Shown here one piece after another: positions 22,421 to 45,824 of a stretch of 64,000 nt of DNA. The stretch covers positions 108,393,307 through 108,457,306 of the forward strand of contig NC_089822.1 in the NCBI RefSeq assembly GCF_035046505.1, written 5' to 3'. A program made the position numbers and the translations under genes. Source of the DNA: Tiliqua scincoides. Lineage: Eukaryota; Chordata; Lepidosauria; Squamata; Scincidae. The stretch's first letter is position 1; every line of letters starts with the position of its first letter. The notes beneath the pieces are model-generated. The model had not been told where the DNA came from, ran no database searches, and saw only the letters and a program-made list of their open reading frames with translations.

Positions 22421-23214
22421 TGTTTGCAAGAAATACTTGTTTAGTACAAGTCATGTTTTAATGATCTCCATGCAGGTCTACATGATAATTGTGTCAATCC
22501 TGGAAGTGCTCAAATTATTGAGAAAAATGGCAAGATCTGCCTGGAAGATCTGCCTGGCCCACAGGTGAACACATTTAGTCCCTGTTGCATATACACAATG
22601 TTGGACAGAAATGGCTTAATTCAATTCACTAGCACTATTCTTCTTCCCCATTTCTGTCAAATTTTCTCTCACATGTAACCAGCCATGGCTAACGCTAAAG
22701 GTAAGGAAGCCAGCCCCCCTTTGTCCCCCTGTAATTCAAGCACTGATTTTGGGGACTTGTAGAGAGTCTTGACTCATTCTTTGTCCTGGCAACTCAGATA
22801 TCACATTTGGTGATGTGGATCTTGTAACTCCAGCTGTACTGCTGGAACTACTTTAAAACACACTAAAACAAATTAAAAAGGAGCTGCCACTCCCCACTGG
22901 CCTCAAGAGCAGGAAGCCTCTTATGTATTATGGGAAAGGGCTGGCTGCATCTGCTGAAATATCTAAGCAGGTACCACATGAAATTACAAGCTTCCAATCT
23001 CTTAATCAAGGGGTAGAAGTCACTTTCCCCAGAGCTGACCAAAGCATTAAGAGGAGGTGAAGATAAGATCATTTAGAATCCCTCCAGATCAAACTATACC
23101 AGCTTACATAAACAAAGAATTAGATCTAGTAACATACACAAAAAAACACAGAATTGTATTCAAGGAAGTAAATAAAAATGTCAGTTTTTCCTCCATATAC
23201 TTGTCCTAGCTGGT

Positions 23215-23435
23215 GTAATGAGCAAGTGGATGTGTTTATTTTTCACATTTTTAAGCTCTGAAGAGCTCAAAGAGCTTAGGGTGGTGAACATTGTTCCTTC
23301 CCTCCTTTTGTCCTCACCACAGCCCTGTGAAGTGAGCAAGGCAAGAGAGTGAGTGGGCAAGAGAGAGTGAGTAACAAGCTCAAGGTCAACCAGGAAGCTT
23401 CATGGCTGAGCAGGAACTTGAACCTGGATCTAGGA
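23215..23435 (-). mobile_element. MIR-like tRNA-derived SINE, antisense
   Basis: 'ccacagccctgtgaagtgag', 'caaccaggaagcttcatggc' and 'gaacttgaacctggatct' (inverted B-box region) match copies at 49860 and 54960. It directly abuts the CR1 reverse-transcriptase fragment. Confidence 0.65.
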
Positions 23436-24525
23436 TCAGTCCTGGGACTGGTGCTTTTCAACCTCTTCATAAATGACCTGGAGACAGGGGTGAGCAGTGA
23501 GGTTGCAAAGTTTGCAGACGACACCAAACTTTTCCGAGTGGTGAAGACCAGAAGTGATTGTGCAGAGCTCCAGAAGGATCTCTCCAGACTGGCAGAATGG
23601 GCAACAAAATGGCAGATGCGCTTCAATGTCAGTAAGTGTAAGGCCATGCACACTGGGGCAAAAAATCAAAACTTCACATAGAGGCTGATGGGTTCTGAGT
23701 TGTCTGTGACAGATCAGGAGAGAGATCTTGGGGTGGTGGTGGACAGGTCGATGAAAGTGTCGACCCAATGTGCAGCGGCAGTGAAGAAGGCCAATTCTAT
23801 GCTTGAGATCATTAGGAAAGGTATTGAGAACAAAACGGCTAATATTATAATGCCATTGTACAAATCGATGGTAAGGCCACACCTGGAGTATTGTGCACAG
23901 TTCTGGTCGCCGCATCTCAAAAAAAAAAAACATAGTGGAAATGGAAAAGGTGCAAAAGAGAGCGACTAAGATGATTACGGGGCTGGGGCACCTTCCTTAT
24001 GAGGAAAAGCTACGGCATTTGGACCTCTTCAGCCTAGAAAAGAGACGCCTGAGGGGGGACATGATTGAGACATACAAAATTATGCAGGGGATGGACAGAG
24101 TGGATAGGGAGATGCTCTTTACACTCTCACATAACACCAGAACCAGGGGACATCCACTAAAATTGAGTGTTGGGAGAGTTAGAACAGACAAGATAAAATA
24201 TTTCTTTACTCGGCGTGTGGTTGGTCTGTGGAACTCCTTGCCACAGGATGTGGTGATGGCGACTGGCCTGGATGCCTTTAAAAGGGGATTGGACAAGTTT
24301 CTGGAGGAAAAATCCATTATGGGTTACAAGCCATGATGTGTATGCGCAACCTCCTGATTTCAGAAATGGGCTATGTCAGAAGGCCAGATGCAAGGGAGGG
24401 CACCAGGATGAGGTCTCTTGTTATCTGGTGTGCTCCCTGGGGCATTTGGTGGGCCACTGTGAGATACAGGAAGCTGGACTAGATGGGCCTATGGCCTGAT
24501 CCAGTGGGGCTGTTCTTATGTTCTT
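23436..24525 (+). mobile_element. CR1 LINE, 3' half of ORF2 plus 3' UTR
   Basis: Non-LTR retrotransposon. The plus strand encodes the second half of a CR1 reverse transcriptase: VLFNLFINDLE, the catalytic FADDTKLF, then DLGVVVDRSMK, YKSMVRPHLEYC, VQKRATKMITGLGHLPYEEK, LFSLEKRRLRGDMIETYK and VGLWNSLPQDVV, ending in MGYKP. The frame is broken at least twice: by a stop near 23679, and by a shift near 23920 in a run of A. The 3' UTR ends 'ctgttcttatgttctt'. Other copies lie at 43.4, 48.0, 48.8 and 63.0 kb. This is the longest LINE fragment here and a dead 5'-truncated copy. Confidence 0.93.
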
Positions 24526-24588
24526 GCACTACACCATCCTGGCTCTCAGATAGACTATAACGATCTTTATTATAAAAGAAACCCATAG

Positions 24589-25114
24589 TGTTGCAACGCA
24601 ATGCTGCTTGGGAAGCACCCAGGGTTTAGAACCTTGGTGCCTGAGGAAGAGTGCTAAAAGCAGAAGCACTCTGAGGGTTTGAAAGTTAGAACTCGAGCAG
24701 CAAGAAATAAGAGCAATGAGAGACACAGCAGACATTCAGAGGGTTGATGCAGGGAGAGCTAAGCCGGAAGTAGGACGGTATGAGATTGAGAGAGAAGTCC
24801 GTCCTCCCGGTTAGCTTCCTCAGACTTTTTTTATTCATTCTCAAAACACATGATGATACTTAGGGAAAATTACTGAAGGTTGCTGAAATCTGCACTGCTA
24901 AGAAACCTGCTGGCTCTGGTTTGACCGCAATACACTTTCCTAGATATGCACTTCTTCATAACATCCTCTGTTTACAGGCTACGGAGCTTCAGACTCAGCA
25001 ACTGGCCCACTCTGGCGTGCCTGAGTGGGGGGGGGGGCAGCAGGTTTGCCTGCCTACCTACCGGTTGCCATGTTACCAAGGCTAAGCCCAGCGCCTGTGT
25101 AGATAACCACTACA
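24589..25114. mobile_element. Solo LTR, longest copy of its family
   Basis: TGTTGCAACG...CACTACA, 526 bp, with a 5-bp duplication catag at 24584-24588 and 25115-25119. No viral genes flank it. Its 5' part aligns by eye with the 15655 copy and its middle with the 18366 copy. This is an endogenous retrovirus-like family of unknown class; moderate divergence between copies suggests an old family. Confidence 0.8.
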
Positions 25115-25319
25115 CATAGCAAATAGCAAATATTAATCCTATATGCAAATTGCAAATATGAATCATAAAACAAAGCCTATTGGCAGAAACTGCTGTGCAG
25201 AATTCTAGGAGCAAACAAACTTCAGGCAGAACATACGCTTCAGAGGTCTTGGCTATAGAGTTACAGGACACTGGGGGCTGAAATTAATGTGAGGGCATAA
25301 CCTGATTTACTATATTTTG

Positions 25320-25320
<1 letters not shown>

Positions 25321-25402
<82 letters not shown>
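25321..25402. repeat. Compound (AC)n(AG)n microsatellite
   Basis: About 15 AC units run straight into about 25 AG units. It lies beside a LINE-like tail 'gtgaaccacctggagtcc', as often happens where microsatellites start from retroelement tails. Confidence 0.95.
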
Positions 25403-25407
<5 letters not shown>

Positions 25408-25436
25408 GAACCACCTGGAGTCCTTACTGAAAAATG

Positions 25437-26165
25437 ATACATAATGCCTATCCTGCCCTTCTCAGTGGAGGCTCCAGGTGGTTTACAAATGGTTTAAAAA
25501 AATATGTGTTCTAAAGAATAGCTAATACAACAGAAAACAAGAGTGCTTTCTGAAAGAGCAAACTATTGAAAAATCTGTGAAGGCCTGATGAAAAAACCAA
25601 GCCTTCAACTGGTGGCAAAAAAAAATTACAAGGAGGGCCCCAACTGCACATCCAGAGAAAAGGGGGGGGGGTGTCCAAAGCACAATGGCCACTACTGAAA
25701 AAGCCCTCTTGCATGCTGACACTCACTGAAAAGTTCACTGGAGGAACCTTCCTGAAAGATCTGACAGGATGGGCAGATCCATAGGGAAGATAGCAGGTCT
25801 CCTGATACCTTGGCCCCAAGCCATTTAGTACTTTAAAGGCAATAACCAGGAGTTTGAATGGTGCCCAGACCCAAGCGGGGGAGCGATACAGCCAAAATAA
25901 CAGAGGCATAGTAGAATCACGACCTGGCCCATCAAAATCCTTAGTTGCATTCCGTACCAGCTGAAGCTCCTGGACAGTCTTCCAAGTCTTATAAGCACAT
26001 TACAATACTTTAACCAAGAGGTTGCTAAGGCATATAATGACAACTGTGTACAGGTCTGCTCGAGACAGGCATGGTACCTGTGCAAGTGCACTACAGGCCA
26101 CAGAACTCATGAGGGACAATTCAGGGTCTACAAATACTCCCAAGTTTCAGACCTGGTCCTTCAAG
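25437..26165 (-). mobile_element. L2-like LINE fragment, antisense
   Basis: The minus strand gives FKVLNGLGPRYQETCYLPYG, close to the L2-type ALNGLGPRYL..LLPY block, preceded by VQELQLVRNAT and followed by a degraded C-terminal end. Several frame breaks are present and it is an old copy. Confidence 0.7.
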
Positions 26166-26227
26166 GGACATGCAATCTAAATGAGAGCAAATCATTCATC
26201 GTTTATCATGTCTTCAAAAACCTCCAT

Positions 26228-26370
26228 CTGTATGTTTACCCAGAAGTCCTACTGTGATCAGTGGAGTGTCTCCCCAGGTTAGGGTTCACAAGACTGTAGC
26301 CTTTAGAAGAAGCTCCACTGAATTCAGTGAGATTTACCTCTAGCAGACATGCATAGGACTATTCTGTAAG
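26228..26370. repeat. MITE family A, two degraded units
   Basis: 'acccagaagtcctactgtga' ... 'caagactgtagcc' then 'ccactgaattcagtgagat' ... 'gcataggactattctg'. Both are recognisable but diverged. Confidence 0.5.
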
Positions 26371-26904
26371 TAGCCTAGAAGGTTTAAAATGATTCCTTGC
26401 TACATAGGATGAACAGCAGCTCAAATATGGGCTTCATCAATCAGCCCAACCATATGGTGGTGGGGAGGGGGAAGAGAAGGAAAGAAAGAGCAGTTCACAT
26501 GTGTAGCTTTACTGTGAGGCTATCAGGCCAGATGGCCACAATTACTTCTCACAGGAACAAATTATCAGACTTCCTGAAACTGAAAGGGAATTCTAAACCA
26601 CGCCAATGTAAAGCACAAAGAGACACCTTAAGTACTTCCTGTTAGAGCAATGGAGTGTCCCCGCAAGATAAACTTTGAATTAATCTGATGCAATATATGT
26701 CATTTCAGGTTTAGAATACGTAGACCTGCCATTGAATACGCACACAGCTGGAAGGTGGAGTGTTAGCCTGCAGCCTAGTTAGGGGTTTTCAGAAAGCTCA
26801 GTATCTCATCCCTACAGCAGACTGGGGGACTAAATAGATATGTATAGGCAAGTGCAATAACCATGATCCAGTACAATTAAAAAGAAAAAAAAATTTTTTT
26901 AAAA

Positions 26905-27245
26905 CAGTGTTCCTCAAACTGTGGGTTAGGACCCACTAGGTGGGTCCCCATTCATTTCAATATTTTATTGTTAATCTGAGACTTGATGTTACCATGGTCT
27001 GTGACTGCATTTGAAGAAATGTTACACATCTCTACTTTTTTAATAGGCTACTATATATATATGCTTTTAACAATGACAGCAAACGAGACTTACTCCTGGA
27101 TAAGTGTGGGTAGGATTGCAGCCTAGAATTGTTAAAAATGTTCCTACTTGATGATGTCACTTCTGGCGATGACATCACTACCAGTGGGTCCTGACAGATT
27201 CTCAATCTAAAAAGTGGGTCCCAGTGCTAAGTTTGAGAACCACTG
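26905..27245. mobile_element. hAT MITE copy
   Basis: Begins CAGTGTTCCTCAAAC and ends TTTGAGAACCACTG. It carries the same interior as the 9395 copy, including the 'gatgatgtcacttctggcg' segment. The flanking 8-mers do not match, so the duplication has decayed or a flank was lost. Confidence 0.85.
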
Positions 27246-27474
27246 CTTCAGAAGATGGGATTTAAAATGGAGAAGCTGGAGTTCAGAGAAACTGCTCAAT
27301 CCTTTTCCAACTGCAAGTCATTCAGATGTGCAAAACAGCATTCTCTCTCCCCTCCTAGGTTCCAGGCACATTTGCTAGGCTTCCCAACTTTCTCCTGACA
27401 CCAAAGAGCCAGCAGTAACCAAAGACAGCAATTGGATCACACTGTACCACAAAGGTCTTCTTTCCAACAGGTGT

Positions 27475-27655
27475 AGTGGTGAAGAATGCCAGGTTAGGAG
27501 CAGGAAGAGCTGAGTTCAAAGCCTCACTCAGACAGGAAGCTTGCTATGTGGCTTTGGTACTGTCAGTTTATCTCAACCACCCATTCCTCATAGGATGATG
27601 AGAATAACTACTGTATATGTACTGTTCTGACCATTAAGGTGGGATAAAACTGTAG
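27475..27655 (+). mobile_element. MIR-like SINE, degraded
   Basis: 'tgtagtggtgaagaatgcc' (A-box-like), 'agctgagttcaaagcctcac' (B-box-like) and 'gatgatgagaataactactg'. An old sense-strand copy. Confidence 0.5.
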
Positions 27656-28453
27656 ATTAACAAAACATCAGCTCAAGCCTGATTTTAACTCATCTCCCTG
27701 AAGACATTTTTAGAAAGCTACTTCTCTGAAATCTGTTTAACCCAGGGACGGTCAACCTTTCAATTTTAGGGCTCCTGGAGAAGGGAATTTCAGCAAATGA
27801 AGCATGTCATCTGTCAAATGGAAAGTAAACATTCTCTGGTCCAAAATGCATGCACCTATCAGAGCTACCAAACCTGATCTGTACTACTACCTGCAACATT
27901 TTTCTCCCTTTTGTTGGCTGTCTGCTGAAAACTGTGCCCCTACGGAGCTATTTCAGATGCTTACACTTTCTAATAAACAAAGTGACCCAATTCACAACAC
28001 CACCAGCCACTGGCGAGAATACTTCTTGTTTTTGTAGTTTTAACACCTAAAGAAAGGAAACTGCTTTCTATAGTGGGAAAGATCACCCTCACCTGAAAGG
28101 ATCTGAATTCAATAGAACTGAATTCAGTAGAACTTGGTAATAAGTTCTAAGATAATACATTCTGATTCACTTTCAAGCCACAAAAATGTCACTGAAGCCT
28201 GTTGTTGCTGCTGTAACTTGAAGCGAAAGGTTTGCAGGAGGGTGTTCTGAAGAATAAACCACCGATACTGAAACATTCTCCAGCATGAGCTACGTCACAA
28301 CTTGCCAACAATGAGTTTCTGCAGTTTATACAGGTCAGTCTCTATGCAACAAAAATGTTAAAAATGGCAACACTTAATAAAAAAAATAAAGAATGTTTCA
28401 GTCTCTTTGGAAGGCTATAATTCTTCTTGCTCCCCCCAACTGAAACACTAGAA

Positions 28454-28834
28454 TACTGTTTCTCAAACTGTGGGTGAAGACCCACCAGGTGGGCCATGAG
28501 CCAATTTCAGATGGCTCCCTGTTCATTTCAGTATTTTATTTTTAGCATATTAGACTTGATGCCAACAAGGTATGTGACTGCACTTGGGGAGATCTGTACT
28601 TTGAATAGGCCACAATGTATATGCTTTTAACAATGATTCAATGGGGCTTATTCCTGGCTAAGTGCTGATAGGATTGCAGCCTAGAATTGTAAAAAAAAAT
28701 AAAAAAATTCCTGCTTGATGATGTCACTGCTGGTCATGACATTATTTCCAGGTTAATGACATCGCTTCCAGTGGGTCCTAATAGATTATCATTCTAAAAA
28801 GTGGGTCCTAGGCTAAAAAGTTTGTGAACCACTG
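28454..28834. mobile_element. hAT MITE copy with target duplication
   Basis: 'tactgtttctcaaactg' to 'gtttgtgaaccactg', with a perfect 8-bp duplication cactagaa at 28446-28453 and 28835-28842. Confidence 0.92.
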
Positions 28835-29519
28835 CACTAGAATATTCTAAGTTTATCCTTTGGAAATTATAGAGAACTTCTGAATGTATTCCTTGGGAAG
28901 GACTAGCCCGGTGAAGCAAGGCATGTGAACAGTGCTTACCTGAAGGCCAACCTGCTAGATGGCCCTTGTGCAGCAGAGCGTTCACATAATTGCTGATGCG
29001 TACCCACTAGGCTCAACAGACAAATCTCTTAGTGAAGGTTCCCCCCACCACCAGCCCAGTGTCTCCAGCCAGAAGAGGTGGCAGAGGTGCTTATTCCATT
29101 CACAACTTTGCTGAAAGCAATTAGTGGCAGCAACAACCTCCTTGGGGTTCTTTGGCACAGGAATTCCTTACTGCTGATTTGCCACTGGCTGTTCCTTCGC
29201 ACCTCAAAACTACTCACCCTGCATTTCCCATACATCTATTTTCCTGACTGTCAGAAATGTAGGAGACTCTTCTGTTTCATTTCTTTCTGACTCTTCCTCT
29301 AAGAAGTAGTGGCAGTTCTCTTGCCTTTAGCAGAGGGAGAGCAACTGTCCTTGTTCAACCCAGCATCTTTTCTAGTGACTTTTGATTATGTTTCTCTTGT
29401 GTCACTTCTTAGATTATGAGCCCCTGTAGGACGTGGAATCATCTTTTTTTTTTGTCTATGTAAACAGCTTTAAGAACTTCTTGAGCAGCTCAACGTGGCA
29501 TACATGGTTCTCATTCTTG

Positions 29520-29700
29520 TCTTCCTTCTCCACCCATTCCATTAATTTTCACAACTACCACTAGAGGCCAGTTAAACTGAGAGACAACAACTGAGCCAAC
29601 ATTATCCACTGAACTTCATGGCTGAACAGAGATTTGAACCTCAGTCTTGCTGATCCTAGTCCAACCCTTGAATCATTTCACCGCACTGCTCTTTTCTAGT
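29520..29700 (-). mobile_element. MIR-like SINE, antisense, degraded
   Basis: 'aacttcatggctgaacagag', 'atttgaacctcagtcttgc' and 'atttcaccgcactgctc' match the antisense B-box and tRNA head of the copies at 49860 and 54960. Confidence 0.55.
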
Positions 29701-30164
29701 GGAGGAGGGACACAAAAACAAATGACTTGGATAATGTGCATAGCAGGAGAGTTTGGATATTTCTTCTCTGAGTATCCATAGGGCACAGCTAGTTCAGTTA
29801 GCTAGCGCTACATTCATTTTTTATAGATTCCAAGAAATCAGTTAGGAAGGCAAATGCATTTAAAACAGGAATTTTTACATCCCAGAAGTATAAAAATAAG
29901 AGACAAATAGCATTCAAGGCTTGGCCAATGTAACCAGTTAGATTCTACAATGATATACCATGATAAAACTGAGAGTGGAAACAATTCCTTAGATTTCCAA
30001 TCAGGATTCCTTGGTATTCAGTGGAGTGTCCAGGTTCTTCTTCTGGAAAGAAAATCTGGTAAAATGAAGCAGCCACTGAAACAGGACCACCACAGCGAGA
30101 GACCTGGTTTAGGGACTGGCCTCCATGGTGCTAGCTGGCTGATTCCCTCACCCTCCCCATCTCC

Positions 30165-41602
<11,438 letters not shown>

Positions 41603-41889
41603 AGCAACGTGGTTTCACGTTGTGGGCGGAGCTTAACCCGGCGCCGCTAAAACCCTTACGGAATCCGCAGCCGGTCGCCATCGAACGCGGACCATAGACC
41701 ACAGAACGACAAGAGTTCGGACCATAGACTTAAATTTGGGCCATAGAATTAAGAAAGTCTAGAGTAACATTCAGTAGTCACCATTATGTACACTTTGCTA
41801 GGTCTGCTGCCCAGCTGGCACTCGAAGCAGGTACAACGAGAGCAAGAAAGCAGCAGCCCCTACAGTGGAAGTCCCACGCGCTGCCCTAA

Positions 41890-42222
41890 CAGGGTGACCA
41901 GATGCCCTCTTTTTCCAGGACACACCCTCTTTTTTAGCCTCGTGTCCTGCCAAAGAACTTAAATGTCCTCCTTTTCTCTGTGAGCTGCCCCTGCAGGCAT
42001 CACATAGCCTTCTTGCAATTAATAAATTATATGCAATCAATTATATGTAATATAGCTTTAAATTTAACAACAAGTAATTTTTTGTTGGCAACCTTCAGTT
42101 AACCACATGAAATCAATTCATGAGTGTTTTCAGGTTTCATTTGGTCACGTCCTATTTTTCTTGGATGCCTTACTTTTTGGGGTGCCTAGTCCTCTTTGGC
42201 GTTATGACATCTGGGCACCCTG
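41890..42222. mobile_element. hAT MITE, 333 bp, with target duplication
   Basis: Ends CAGGGTGACCAGATG and CATCTGGGCACCCTG are inverted repeats with one mismatch. A perfect 8-bp duplication tgccctaa lies at 41882-41889 and 42223-42230. It sits about 290 bp upstream of the QTRT1 start. Confidence 0.95.
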
Positions 42223-42432
42223 TGCCCTAACTTTGGCTGCTAGACTGTCAGGTGGACTAGTCTGGAAAGCAGGGCAGGAGGCTGTATGGACCCATGGGGA
42301 GCTGTACGCTACACTAGGATCCTGCATTTTTTCCTTGACAGAAACACCTATGTTCACAGTGGCAGCATGACAGGCTGAAGATCAAGAGGCTCACAGAAAA
42401 GTTAATTTCTGCCTGTCTCGCAGCTGATTGAC

Positions 42433-42522
42433 AGCCCAATCCTATGCATGTTTCCTTGAAAGTAAGTCCCACTTTGTTCATGGGGACTTACTTCTAGGAA
42501 AGTGTGTATAGGATTGTAGCTT
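42433..42522. repeat. MITE family A copy
   Basis: 'gcccaatcctatgcatgttt' ... 'ggggacttacttctagg' ... 'gtgtataggattgtagc'. Confidence 0.8.
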
Positions 42523-42524
42523 AA

Positions 42525-42700
42525 GGAAGCAATTCTATCCAGCTTTCCAGCACCAATGCAGCTGTGCCAACAGGACATCCACTTTGTCTTGCAGTGGTGG
42601 TGGGGGACAGCCATGAAGGCCTCCTCAAGGTAAGGAAACAAATGTTCCCTTACTTTGAGGCTGCATTGGTTCTGGAAAGTTGGATAGGATTGGCCCTAAG
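42525..42700. repeat. MITE family B copy
   Basis: 'caattctatccagctttcc' to 'ctggaaagttggataggatt', with 'cctcctcaaggtaagg' and 'gttcccttactttgagg' inside. Confidence 0.85.
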
Positions 42701-42719
42701 AGTCATCAGACTACACTGT

Positions 42720-43345
42720 GGTTCCAACCATGAACATTAAATGTATGTTTTAATTCAGTTGACTCTCAGCTTACACTATAACCAGTAAATAATTATAAAG
42801 TTCAAAAATTGTTTTATTTACTTTTTATATTAATTGTGACACAAAAAGGAGCTTAGCTCAATGTATTTCAGAGAGCTGCACATTATATGTCAAAGAGCCA
42901 TGTGTGGCTTTTTGCGCCTCCTCAGGAGGAAGCGCCAGCCTGCAGAGGCTGACATAAGCTTTCGAGCCAGCTTCCTCCTCGGCTGGGCCAACGCAAGCCT
43001 CTGGGGTGGGCAGGGAGGAGTCTGGAGGGAGGTGTTCCTGGGCAGGGGGAGGACAGAAGATGGGCGGCCCTGGGGGCTGGCAGGGAGCAGGAGGCAGGGC
43101 TGGGATCTGGCAGTTATGCCGGATCCTGGGAAGTTCGGAGTAGCATGAAGTCACTCCACTCTCCTCGGACTTGTGCCACCTCAGGAGGTGGCGCAAGTCC
43201 GAGGAGACCCATAGGGGAAAGGGCGCCTTACCCAAAGGGAAAAGTTGCCTCTGGCTGAGCTGCCTTGGGCCCCTATCCTGCGTTGGATACAGCGCAAGCC
43301 TCTTCGCTTGTCTGTTCCAGCACAGGGTAGGATTGCTCCCTAAGT
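42720..43345. repeat. hAT fragment followed by palindromic repeat
   Basis: The left part (42720-42915) has 'ataaccagtaaataattata' and 'aaagagccatgtgtggc', matching the hAT fragment at 214-458. The right part (to about 43345) is GC-rich and contains a hairpin at 43161-43206 with 22-bp arms and one mismatch (ctcctcggacttgtgc on the left). Confidence 0.6.
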
Positions 43346-43399
43346 CACATTTTCTTTGATGTAGGGTGTCATAAATGAGTAGAAAATAACAAAGGCAAA

Positions 43400-43785
43400 T
43401 GAACATAAGAACATAAGAACAGCCCCACTGGATCAGGCCATAGGCCCATCTAGTCCAGCTTCCTGTATCTCACAGCGGCCCACCAAATGCCCCAGGGAGC
43501 ACACCAGATAACAAGAGACCTCATCCTGGTGCCCTCCCTTGCAATCGGATTGGACAAGTTTCTGGAGGAAAAATCCATTACGGGGTACAAGCCATGATGT
43601 GTATGCGCAACCTCCTGATTTTAGAAATGGGTTATGTCAGAATGCCAGATGCAAGGGAGGGCACCAGGATGAGGTCTCTTGTTATCTGGTGTGCTCCCTG
43701 GGGCATTTGGTGGGCCGCTGTGAGATACAGGAAGCTGGACTAGATGGGCCTATGGCCTGATCCAGTGGGGCTGTTCTTATGTTTT
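43400..43785. mobile_element. Inverted pair of CR1 3' ends
   Basis: 43400-43542 is an antisense CR1 3' end and 43545-43785 is a sense CR1 3' end with the MGYKP C-terminus. They share about 140 bp as near-identical inverted arms, including the variant 'gtgggccgctgtgag' where most other copies here have 'gccactgtgag'. The 8-mer tails point outward. Confidence 0.88.
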
Positions 43786-43914
43786 TAGAAATGGTGTGTC
43801 ATGTTAGCACTGATGGTTATAAGAAGCACATGTAGAGATTAACCCTTAAAAAAATAGCACTGCAGCCAAATCATAAAGGTGAAAAAGAGGACAGTCGCAT
43901 TATAGTGATAAAGG

Positions 43915-43975
43915 TCCCAATCCTATCCAACTTTCCAGCACTGATGCAGCTGTGCCAACAGGGTGTGTGCTGCAT
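43915..43975. repeat. MITE family B, left half only
   Basis: 'cccaatcctatccaactttc' through 'gtgtgtgctgcatcat', truncated. Confidence 0.65.
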
Positions 43976-43989
43976 CATATGCTCAAAGG

Positions 43990-45820
43990 CCACATTTGAT
44001 GGAATATATGTTAATGTATATATGTCACAACAATGACAAAGATGACCCTAGCGGGCCTCTCTAGTCTTGCACATGATTGATCTTCCTATAAATCATTTAT
44101 CCATCAAGTCACCATTGCTTGGGATCAAGCTGAAGGCCTCTAATATAAATATACGTTAAATACCATATATCTGAATATGACCAGTCAGTTATGTTTCTAA
44201 GGACACTTTTCAAAGTCCAAGGGTACACTTGAATGCATCATTAGAAGATGTACATTATGTATTTGCTGCTGATGTACAGTACCATATCTGCAAGTACTGT
44301 ACCTATTGAAATTATTGAAATTCAAGTAGAAAGTATAATTCAAGAAATGTAAGCTAAGAAAACACCATCTTGATGTCAAGGTCAGTACTTCACAACCCAG
44401 TACTACTGTCTGTCTTGAATGAGATGAAGCCATCAGTAAGTAGATGAAGGTTTCTCCTTCACTAAACTTTGAATTATTGCAGAGAAGGCAAGAAGTGCAT
44501 TGTCAGACTGCACTATTATAAACAGAATGAACAGTTTTTAATGAGGCAGTTTGGAGGAGTGGTAGAGTTCTTAGTGTTGAAGGAAGTAAAGAAATAGGCT
44601 GTGGTTTCATCCTAACACTTCCTGCAAAGGAAATAGCAGATGACATCTGATCAACCACATTCTGCAATAGTACACAGCTTCTGAAATCAGCAACAGATTT
44701 TCTTTCACTTGCAAGCCAGTTTCTTCAACAAAGGTAACTTACAAACTTCATGAGGGATGATCATATGATGTTATGGTTTCTTTGGCTAGCTATTTGGTTT
44801 CTCTCCAGAGCACTTTTAATGAAAAAGATAAAACTCAAATGGCAACAGAAGTTACAAAAATGATTGTGATGAATGATAAGCTTAGCATTTATCTGAAGAA
44901 GCTTAAAGTCATTTTTTAAAATTTCTAAATACAAAACATACATACAAAAATACATATTAAACAATGCATTATCTTTTACACAGTGGAAAGAAATGTGTCT
45001 CACTTCATGTAATGTAATGAATACTCTAGCTATTCATTAGAACTAGAAGGGTCAGGTACTGATAACTTGCTTTAATCCTTGAAAGTGATCTGTCCAGTGC
45101 AACAAAGTTTCTCAGCACCATGATACACAAGATCCTTTTGTGAAAACAAGCTGTGGTAATGTTGTCTATCAAGTAAATTCAACACTGACTGCTCTCCCTT
45201 GGTGAGTCTGAAACATGAGGAAGCAATGATATTGTGTCTTACACATCAAAAGGTTTCTGAATATCCCATGCCTGCCCACGGGCCTAATCAGGACTTGCCA
45301 GCCTTTGCTATTGGACACTACATTAGCAAGATCAACCAATGGGCACTCTCAAACAGCAACCTTCCTCCACACTGGCTAGACTTTCTGCCATGCCTCTCTA
45401 CATCATAACTATTTGACAGCAGCTCCCCTTGGAGTGTGGGATGTGGGAATATATGTATTCTAGCTTTCTGCTAGCTTTCTGCTAGTCCCTGTTGCTTCCT
45501 CCTCTCCTCCACCCCATCAATTACAGTGGTTAGGAAATTGATCTGTAAATCAAGGCTTCCTGGTTCAGAAACTTGCTACTGATCATATTAGGTGGCTGTC
45601 TGTGTATCACAGGAAAATAAGCAGGGTCACTTGTAACTTAGTCCTTGATGGAAAGGTTGCTCTAAATTTTTGTAAAAATTAAAAAAATTTTTAAAAAGGG
45701 AAACCGATTATGGGGGTTGCGCAACCCCTGTTAATTCTCTCTGTATGTTATTTATAGTCTGCCATTAATGGGGAGAGTGCTGCCTGGGAAATGAAAATTA
45801 GGAGATACTTGGATCCAGAG
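43990..45820. other. Intergenic DNA between QTRT1 and DNM2, no gene recognised
   Basis: About 1.8 kb of mostly unique-looking AT-rich sequence. It shows no repeat termini, exon-like matches or RNA gene that I can support. Confidence 0.45.
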
Positions 45821-45824
45821 AGCC

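Noticed and set aside
23893-24336. Possible host gene of 147 codons
   Set aside because: The protein is CR1 reverse-transcriptase C-terminus and the 3' UTR is shared with several other copies in this window.
45199-45408. Possible small exon or processed pseudogene
   Set aside because: The translation (MVSLKHEEAMILCLTHQ) matches nothing I recognise and there are no splice or poly-A traces.
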